This document shows, piece after piece, positions 1 to 4,401 of a stretch of DNA of 6,906 nucleotides. A program made the position numbers and the translations under genes. Where the stretch lies: NCBI GenBank assembly GCA_027016475.1, contig JALUTL010000011.1, positions 1-6,906 of the forward strand, given 5' to 3'. Origin of the DNA: Candidatus Heimdallarchaeota archaeon (GTDB taxonomy: Archaea; Asgardarchaeota; Heimdallarchaeia; Heimdallarchaeales; Kariarchaeaceae). The notes below the pieces were generated by a model. The model was not told the DNA's origin. It was given only the letters and a program-made list of their open reading frames with translations, and did no database searches. Within the stretch, counting starts at the first letter, position 1, and each line of letters starts with the position of its first letter.

Positions 1-1706
1 AAATCCCTGTCTGAAGTTAAATAAACATAAGGACGTCCAGATAGCTTAATTGACTTGGTATTAAATGCCACCTTATACAGAGGGGGGCGAGCCATGTAAA
101 CAAACCCTTCTTCAATTAGCGGTCTCCTATGTCTATAGAACAAGGTCAACAGAAGCGTAGCAATGTGGAGACCATCAACATCTGCATCTGTCAAAATGAC
201 AATTTTCCCATACCTGACTTTAGAAATATCAAAATCGTCATCAATACCAGTTCCTACGGCAGTAATGATATTACGAATTTCAGCGTTATCCAAAATCTTG
301 CTTAACCGCGCCTTTTCAACATTCAGAACTTTTCCCCTCAAGAACAAAATCTCTTGGTTCTGGGCATCTCTCGCTTTGACTGCCGTCCCACCTGCCGACT
401 GTCCTTCAACCAAGAAAAGTTCTCTTTTCATAGGATCTTTCTCTCTTGATGCAACCAACTTTCCAGGAAGTGAAACCCTGCTAGTACCTGTTTTTCGGAT
501 TAATTCTCTTGCCTTTTGGGCAGCCAATCGTGCCCTCCTTGACAGAATTGCCTTTTGTATTACGGTTCGTGCGTATTGTGGATGCTCTTCAAGGAACTCC
601 TTGAATTTTTTGCCAAAAATGGACTGAACAATTCCGTCCACTTCACTGTTTCCTAATTTAGTTTTGGTTTGCCCTTCGAACTGTGGATCGGGAACCTTAA
701 CGGATATTATCGCAACAAGGCCTTCTCTGGTATCATCCCCTTTGAGGTTTTCCTCCTTATCTTTAAGGATCTTGTTTGCCCTTGCAAATTCATTCAATGT
801 TCTCGTCAGGGCAGTTTTGAAACCAGTGACGTGGGTGCCTCCTTCGCGGGTATCAATATTGTTGACGAACCCTTTGATTACTTCAACATACGCATCAGTG
901 TATGCTAACGCTATATCGACAATCACGCCCTGTTGTTCGCCATGAACCCGGAAAATTGGGGCATCCTCCTCTAATTTTTTCCGATTTGCGATTGTATCTT
1001 CCACAAACTGAACAATACCACCCTCAAAATGATAAACAACTTTCTTTGGCGTCTTTTCCCCTTTATCATCAACAACTAGTTCCCTTTCATCAATAAATTC
1101 AATGGTAAAACCGTCAGTCAGATATGCCAATTCCTTGAATCGTCCGGCCAAAATTTCGAAGTTGAACTCAGTTGTCGTGAAAATTTTAGGATCCGGTTTG
1201 AACTTAATTAATGTTCCACGTGCTTCATCTTCTCGGCGAGGGCGTGATTGGACATCATACTTTTTCTTCCCTCTAGAATATTCCTGCCAATATACTTTTT
1301 TCTCTCGGACTACCTCTACATAGAAATCTTCACTCAAAGCACACACAACTGAGAGACCAACACCATGCAACCCACCGGAAACAGAATAAGCTTTCTTGCC
1401 AAATTTCCCTCCAGAATGGAGTTTTGTCAAAATTACTTCTAAAGTGGATACCCCATATTGAGGGTGAATGTCAGACGGTATTCCTGCACCATCATCCCTA
1501 ATTGATACATATCCATTTGCATGGAGAGTGACAACGGCCTTTGAACATCTGCCAGCCATGGCCTCATCTACACTATTGTCAATTACCTCATACACCAGAT
1601 GGTGAAGTCCTCTAGGCCCCACATCTCCAATATACATGGAAGGACGGTGTCGAACCCCTTCTGTCCCTTCCAATACTTGAATGGCTGATTCATCATACTC
1701 TTCCAT
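1..1706 (-). CDS. gyrB: DNA gyrase subunit B (type IIA topoisomerase ATPase/TOPRIM subunit), 3' end cut by window edge
   Basis: GyrB supplies the ATPase and TOPRIM halves of DNA gyrase, which with GyrA introduces negative supercoils into DNA. The visible 568 residues follow bacterial GyrB closely. The GHKL ATPase domain has the general base E40, N44 in DNSVDEAMAG, DDGAGIP at 71-77, GGKF at 99-102 and GGLHGVG at 111-117. The transducer domain carries the QTK loop (Q346-K348). The TOPRIM domain has the metal-binding E434 and DADVD (D507, D509, D511). The E. coli-specific insertion has not been reached; compared with short-form GyrBs roughly 70 C-terminal residues lie beyond the left edge. The ATG at 1704-1706 follows AGGTGA (1712-1717) at 5-nt spacing. 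Two positions differ from the usual consensus: EGDSAGG reads EGQSAGG (Q436), and the second ATP-lid lysine (E. coli K110) is S108. gyrA would be expected further left but is not visible. Archaeal gyrases are generally held to derive from bacteria by transfer. Confidence 0.97.
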   Translation of the reverse strand, partial: MEEYDESAIQVLEGTEGVRHRPSMYIGDVGPRGLHHLVYEVIDNSVDEAMAGRCSKAVVTLHANGYVSIRDDGAGIPSDIHPQYGVSTLEVILTKLHSGGKFGKKAYSVSGGLHGVGLSVVCALSEDFYVEVVREKKVYWQEYSRGKKKYDVQSRPRREDEARGTLIKFKPDPKIFTTTEFNFEILAGRFKELAYLTDGFTIEFIDERELVVDDKGEKTPKKVVYHFEGGIVQFVEDTIANRKKLEEDAPIFRVHGEQQGVIVDIALAYTDAYVEVIKGFVNNIDTREGGTHVTGFKTALTRTLNEFARANKILKDKEENLKGDDTREGLVAIISVKVPDPQFEGQTKTKLGNSEVDGIVQSIFGKKFKEFLEEHPQYARTVIQKAILSRRARLAAQKARELIRKTGTSRVSLPGKLVASREKDPMKRELFLVEGQSAGGTAVKARDAQNQEILFLRGKVLNVEKARLSKILDNAEIRNIITAVGTGIDDDFDISKVRYGKIVILTDADVDGLHIATLLLTLFYRHRRPLIEEGFVYMARPPLYKVAFNTKSIKLSGRPYVYLTSDRD

Positions 1707-1711
1707 TTAAT

Positions 1712-1717
1712 TCACCT
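1712..1717 (-). promoter_or_regulatory. Shine-Dalgarno site of gyrB
   Basis: Read on the minus strand this is AGGTGA, ending 5 nt before the gyrB ATG. The same hexamer at the same spacing precedes the ATG of the gelsolin-like gene, which suggests that this genome uses SD-led initiation for some genes. Confidence 0.75.
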
Positions 1718-1836
1718 GATTCCAAAAACAGCTACCTGTTGGTTTCTCGACATGATAAGCTAGTCGTTCTACAATAAAAGACCTTCCTCATACTCGTATT
1801 AAAATCTAAGAATTCCAAAATTTCTTGATAACTTAT

Positions 1837-1855
1837 CTACAGAAGCCTACAGAAG
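1837..1855. repeat. Tandem 9-bp direct repeat CTACAGAAG, candidate operator in front of gyrB
   Basis: Two exact copies of CTACAGAAG lie at 1837-1845 and 1847-1855, separated by one base, so the repeat period is 10 bp or about one helical turn. Two sites on the same face of the helix suit a dimeric DNA-binding protein. The same nonamer occurs in the opposite orientation at 2600-2608, in front of the adjacent winged-helix regulator. The shared motif is directly visible; its role as that regulator's operator is inferred. Confidence 0.45.
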
Positions 1856-1908
1856 AAATTTTTTCATTTAGTCAAATATGTCATTTTTTCGCCACACCTA
1901 GGATTTTC

Positions 1909-2583
1909 TTAATTTGTTTCTTGTGTTACATTTGTGTCAAAACCCAACTTGGGTTGAAGTAAGCCTCTGAGATCATTCATTTGCTTGATATATTCAGGAT
2001 CGTTCACTTGAAATGTCCTTCTGAGTAGATCAAGAGCCCAATGGACATCTTTCCCCTGATAGTCAGGTGAAAGTTTCCCAGCCAATTTGGAATAGTAGAA
2101 CGAAGAGTTACGAGACAACTTTGTTACAATGGAAGACAATCTATCAAATTCGTCATTTGTTAGTTTTAAATCGAAAGCTTCCTTTATCGTTTTTGCCATT
2201 GACTTGCCTTGCTCTTCGTACATCTCACCGGTTGAATCAGATTCGTAGGCAATAACAAAATTTCTTGCAGTTCTTTTGTAATAAGTGATGACTGAGCGTA
2301 CTTTTTTCACTTCTCGTGATTTCTCCACAAGCCCTGCTTCTATCAGTTTGTCGATGTGATGATATAGTCGTTGCGGGGTTGTTTCTAAAATTTCTGCTAT
2401 TTCTCCGACACTCATATCATACGATATACGATTGGATCCATCTCTATAGTATCCTTTCCGCATGACTTGCAAAATTTCCCTTCTTGTTTTGTTCAAAAGA
2501 ACTTTGATGACTTCAGGGTCACTTATGACTCGCACCTCGGGAATAGGCTTTTGATCTTTTTTGGTTAGTTTGCTCGCTGACAT
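1909..2583 (-). CDS. ArsR-like winged helix-turn-helix transcriptional regulator
   Basis: This 224-residue protein has an N-terminal winged-helix DNA-binding domain of the HTH_20/ArsR type. Its first helix is in DPEVIKVLLNKTRREIL (23-38). The helix-turn-helix with recognition helix is at about 58-87 (SVGEIAEIL, then TPQRLYHHIDKLIEAGLVEK), and the charged wing follows at about 90-108, ending in YYKRTARNF. Residues 116-224 are predicted mainly helical and match no ligand domain I recognise; they may serve dimerisation or sensing. There are no cysteine pairs suggesting a metal site and no membrane segment, so a cytoplasmic DNA-binding role is expected. The ATG at 2581-2583 follows GAGG at 7-nt spacing. 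The gene lies 202 bp upstream of gyrB on the same strand, and a 9-bp motif is shared between its own leader and the gyrB upstream region, suggesting autoregulation and control of gyrB. The fold is clear; the target and signal are unknown. Confidence 0.88.
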   Translation of the reverse strand: MSASKLTKKDQKPIPEVRVISDPEVIKVLLNKTRREILQVMRKGYYRDGSNRISYDMSVGEIAEILETTPQRLYHHIDKLIEAGLVEKSREVKKVRSVITYYKRTARNFVIAYESDSTGEMYEEQGKSMAKTIKEAFDLKLTNDEFDRLSSIVTKLSRNSSFYYSKLAGKLSPDYQGKDVHWALDLLRRTFQVNDPEYIKQMNDLRGLLQPKLGFDTNVTQETN

Positions 2584-2599
2584 AGTTGATCCTCAGAAT

Positions 2600-2632
2600 C
2601 TTCTGTAGTCCACATTGGTTTTCTACATGAAG
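2600..2632. promoter_or_regulatory. Inverted repeat overlapping the regulator's start of transcription; candidate autoregulatory operator
   Basis: CTTCTGTAG (2600-2608) and CTACATGAAG (2623-2632) form an inverted repeat with one extra base in the second arm and a 14-bp spacer. The first arm is the exact reverse complement of the nonamer repeated in front of gyrB. The element starts about 17 bp downstream of the TATA-like box at 2649-2656, so it covers the expected transcription start, a typical place for a repressor to block RNA polymerase. In RNA the arms could also form a bulged hairpin just before the GAGG ribosome-binding site (2591-2594), so regulation through RNA is an alternative. Confidence 0.4.
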
Positions 2633-2648
2633 AGCTTTTGTATTTCCC

Positions 2649-2656
2649 TATATAAT
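2649..2656 (-). promoter_or_regulatory. TATA box of the winged-helix regulator gene
   Basis: On the minus strand this reads ATTATATA within AAGATTATATAGGG and is the best TATA match in the divergent region. A start about 26 bp downstream would fall near 2626 and give a leader of about 40 nt containing the GAGG ribosome-binding site. No clear BRE is seen beyond the A-rich AAAAGTAAG upstream. Confidence 0.5.
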
Positions 2657-2885
2657 CTTACTTTTCAAAAAAAGTTTACTGGCTAAATGTTGAAAAGATT
2701 ATAGTCTTCACACCTCATACATTGAATTTCCAAAAGGAATTAACTTAAAACTTTCCTTAGAGTATTCTGTATATCATTCAATTGGAATGAGTGAAGCCCA
2801 TATGAAAATTAAGGCACAAAAATATTCAGATGGTTCATTTCATGGTATTAGATTAATAAACCAGTTTATTCATATGACAAAATGA
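2657..2885. promoter_or_regulatory. Remainder of the divergent intergenic region, upstream of the Roadblock gene
   Basis: This A/T-rich stretch holds no RNA gene or strong ORF. Two TATA-like sites face the Roadblock gene: TGTATATC near 2769-2775 and TTAATAAA at 2853-2860. The second is centred about 29 bp before the ATG and would give a very short or absent leader, in keeping with the lack of any Shine-Dalgarno sequence there. A small ORF of 32 codons (ATG at 2787, or 27 codons from the ATG at 2802) ends with TGA at 2883-2885, directly abutting the Roadblock ATG and in the same frame. It may be chance, since an open stretch of that length is not rare in A/T-rich DNA. Confidence 0.35.
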
Positions 2886-3287
2886 ATGTCAGTACGAGTT
2901 GATAGAAATACAGCAGCAAAACTAGCTAAAGAACTGAGAGAAATTACGCAGGAAGCGAAAGTTGACACACTAGCTGTAATTACAACAACAGGCGCCAGAG
3001 TTGCGTTTTTCACAAAGTCTACTGCAGATCCTTCTGAGTTTTCCGCAATTAGTGCATCATTGCAGAATGCCGCGAATCTGGCAGTCTCTCGGGTTGGATT
3101 TGGGGAAACCACAGACATAATGGTTCGTTGCAAAAGTGGATTTCTAATTTTGAGAAATCTGAAACGCTTCATTTTAGTTGCAGGAGCAAGAAACATAGAA
3201 ACGTTTACATCAAGCGCTTCAGTGCTTGTTCAACATTCTCCCAAATTGAATGATATTTTGGAAGCGATTCCTGAAGATCAATATTAA
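2886..3287 (+). CDS. Roadblock/LC7 (MglB-like) domain protein
   Basis: The 133 residues form essentially one Roadblock/LC7 domain. The opening helix is AAKLAKELREIT (about 9-22), followed by strands DTLAVITTTGARVAFF (about 27-42). The long central helix is FSAISASLQNAANLAVSRV (about 52-70), followed by strands around DIMVRCKSGFLILRNL and FILVAGA, then a C-terminal helix. In known members the domain dimerises and binds small Ras-like GTPases, as MglB does with MglA, Ragulator subunits with Rag GTPases, and dynein light chains with their partners. Asgard archaea encode many such proteins alongside many small GTPases. No GTPase gene is visible here, so the partner is unknown. There is no signal peptide or membrane segment. 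The ATG at 2886 has no Shine-Dalgarno site. Its stop codon lies 5 bp from that of the convergent gelsolin-like gene. The family call rests on fold pattern and is good; the specific role cannot be assigned. Confidence 0.82.
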   Translation: MSVRVDRNTAAKLAKELREITQEAKVDTLAVITTTGARVAFFTKSTADPSEFSAISASLQNAANLAVSRVGFGETTDIMVRCKSGFLILRNLKRFILVAGARNIETFTSSASVLVQHSPKLNDILEAIPEDQY

Positions 3288-3292
3288 TTAGT

Positions 3293-4180
3293 TTACTCAA
3301 TTTCTATCATGAACATACTGGTGAGATCTGAAAGATTTTGAGTAAGTGATTCGTCAATCTCCTCTTCACTTCCTGTTGGTTTAAGGAGCTCAATCACCTT
3401 GACTTTTCCTGATTCACATATAAGACGTGGTGTGAATTCATCAACTCTGAAAATTCCTTCCAATGGTGTATCCAACTCTTCTAGATCATAATTATCTTTG
3501 ACCCGGTACACCATATTGCCCACAACAACCATTTCTCTGCTGTAACCTCTTAGTTCACCCAATGCCTTCAATAATTCTGTAGCTTCTTCCAATAGCTCGT
3601 TTTGTGACCTTCCTTTTTTGTCTCCAGGTGCTACTTTGGTTGGTGCAGCAGGTATTGCTTTGGAAGAAATAGGACTTGGAGCTTGTGGAGCTGGGGCTGA
3701 TTCAGAACCTAGTTCAGAAAGCAGAGTTTTCTTTGGTCTTGTTGTTAATCCACCCATTTTTCCAAATTTATCTCCCAGTTCATCCATTTGAGCTTGGTAT
3801 TCTTTTGTTGCTTCCTCTACAGAGATGCCCTGCTGTTTTGCTAGCTCTTCCAAATTGGGAGGGGCTTCAGGTTCAATTTCATATGATGATTTCTTTGGGG
3901 AGGTTTCTACAGGTTCACCTGTGATTGCAGCAAGGAACAGAGGACTCTCATCATCCTGATCAAGCACATGCATTTGATAGTGGTATCCTAAATCCTGTCT
4001 CTTCTCACTCATTGCACGAGAGCCAATAAACTTTAGACGAACTCCTGCATCCTTTCCTTTCCATAGGAAAATGTTTCTGTTTTCATGATCAACCAACAAG
4101 TAAACACTGTCAGATTCCTGATTGAAGCCGTCAACAGGCTTCAAAGCCCCATCTTCCAATACTTTAAAGCATTCTACCAT
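3293..4180 (-). CDS. Single-gelsolin-domain protein with a distinct C-terminal domain
   Basis: The 295-residue protein begins with one gelsolin-like repeat at about 5-85. Its signature elements are VYLLVDHENRNIFLWKGK (26-43), a helix with a conserved-type Ala (about 44-64), and a closing VLDQDDESPLFL (72-83), matching the family's 'v..G.EP..F' end. Gelsolin domains bind, cap or sever actin filaments, and short one- and two-domain forms are described from Asgard archaea. Next come a charged, partly helical region (about 105-140), then a Pro/Ala/Ser-rich linker (about 158-186). A C-terminal region follows, with a helix NELLEEATELLKAL (194-207) and a beta-rich stretch at about 214-266 containing MVVVGNMVYRV and LEGIFRV, which I do not recognise. 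The ATG at 4178-4180 is preferred: AGGTGA lies 5 nt before it, whereas the in-frame GTG three codons upstream falls inside that ribosome-binding site. Actin binding is inferred from the domain alone. Confidence 0.75.
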   Translation of the reverse strand: MVECFKVLEDGALKPVDGFNQESDSVYLLVDHENRNIFLWKGKDAGVRLKFIGSRAMSEKRQDLGYHYQMHVLDQDDESPLFLAAITGEPVETSPKKSSYEIEPEAPPNLEELAKQQGISVEEATKEYQAQMDELGDKFGKMGGLTTRPKKTLLSELGSESAPAPQAPSPISSKAIPAAPTKVAPGDKKGRSQNELLEEATELLKALGELRGYSREMVVVGNMVYRVKDNYDLEELDTPLEGIFRVDEFTPRLICESGKVKVIELLKPTGSEEEIDESLTQNLSDLTSMFMIEIE

Positions 4181-4185
4181 TGCAG

Positions 4186-4191
4186 TCACCT
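4186..4191 (-). promoter_or_regulatory. Shine-Dalgarno site that decides the start of the gelsolin-like gene
   Basis: The minus strand reads AGGTGA, ending 5 nt before the ATG at 4178-4180. A GTG in the same frame (4187-4189) is contained in this hexamer and cannot be served by it, so the shorter protein is the better call. Confidence 0.65.
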
Positions 4192-4370
4192 AAAAGATAC
4201 TAATATACTAATAAGGATATGACCTTCTCTTTTTTAACTATTTTTATTTTTAAGTAGGCAAAGCTCTGAAGCTTAAGCGAGGAATTGGCAGATGATTTTT
4301 GCAAATAAACCAATTCCATTATTCAAACTCAAGATCACTACTAAACCATGTTTACTTGAATCTATCCAAA
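4192..4370. promoter_or_regulatory. Divergent promoter region between the gelsolin-like gene and arcS
   Basis: This A/T-rich stretch has no credible ORF or RNA gene. For the gelsolin-like gene, minus-strand A/T-rich candidates include CTTAAAAATA near 4245-4254, giving a leader of about 45 nt that contains the AGGTGA site, and TATATTA at 4201-4207, which would start transcription almost at the ATG and so conflicts with use of that site. A perfect 8-bp inverted repeat lies at 4281-4317 and a perfect 8-bp palindrome, GCTTAAGC, at 4271-4278. Confidence 0.4.
4281..4317. repeat. Perfect 8-bp inverted repeat upstream of arcS
   Basis: GGAATTGG (4281-4288) and CCAATTCC (4310-4317) are exact reverse complements with a 21-bp spacer. 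Arm centres are 29 bp apart, close to three helical turns, as expected if two protein subunits bind the same face. The element ends about 57 bp before the arcS TATA-like box. It may be a regulator site or chance; a folded RNA is less likely since it lies upstream of the predicted transcription start. Confidence 0.3.
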
Positions 4371-4379
4371 AAGTTTATT
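4367..4379 (+). promoter_or_regulatory. BRE/TATA promoter of the arcS operon
   Basis: CCAAAAAG followed by TTTATT (4374-4379) matches the archaeal pattern of an A-rich BRE and TATA box. The box centre is 25-26 bp before the GTG at 4402, the usual distance to the transcription start, so the mRNA probably begins at or next to the start codon. Confidence 0.55.
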
Positions 4380-4401
4380 CAACCTTCACCAAACTAAATT
4401 A

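Larger units (their letters stand above)
1707..1908 (-). promoter_or_regulatory. Intergenic region with the probable gyrB promoter
   Basis: These 202 bp separate the regulator's stop codon from gyrB, both on the minus strand. They contain no credible ORF and no obvious terminator; the only T-run lies on the plus strand and so does not serve the minus-strand transcripts. The best TATA-like candidate is CATATTT, read on the minus strand near 1872-1879, with an A-rich BRE-like GCGAAAAAA upstream. It would place transcription start near 1850, inside the tandem CTACAGAAG repeat. Weaker A/T-rich alternatives lie near 1797-1805 and 1772-1780. That gyrB has its own promoter here is inferred from the gap length and these elements, so readthrough from the regulator is also possible. 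Confidence 0.4.

Noticed and set aside
163..1323. Several plus-strand ORFs opposite gyrB (163-627, 664-945, 669-908, 902-1096, 1102-1323)
   Set aside because: They are antisense to an unbroken, highly conserved GyrB frame, have no recognisable domains and lack ribosome-binding sites.
1881..1890. T-run as a terminator for the winged-helix regulator
   Set aside because: The T-run is on the plus strand; on the regulator's own transcript it is an A-run, so it cannot act as a poly-U terminator there.
2067..2255. Plus-strand ORF inside the winged-helix regulator gene
   Set aside because: Antisense shadow of a coherent regulator protein, with low-complexity translation and no family resemblance.
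2687..2711. Near-palindrome AAGATTATAGTCTT as an operator
   Set aside because: Only 4-bp arms match in A/T-rich DNA, which is expected by chance, and no second copy was seen.
2870..3196. Minus-strand ORF of 108 codons opposite the Roadblock gene
   Set aside because: The opposite strand gives a clear Roadblock domain over the same bases; this translation has no domain pattern.
4187..4189. GTG as the start of the gelsolin-like gene
   Set aside because: It lies inside the AGGTGA ribosome-binding site that serves the ATG three codons downstream.
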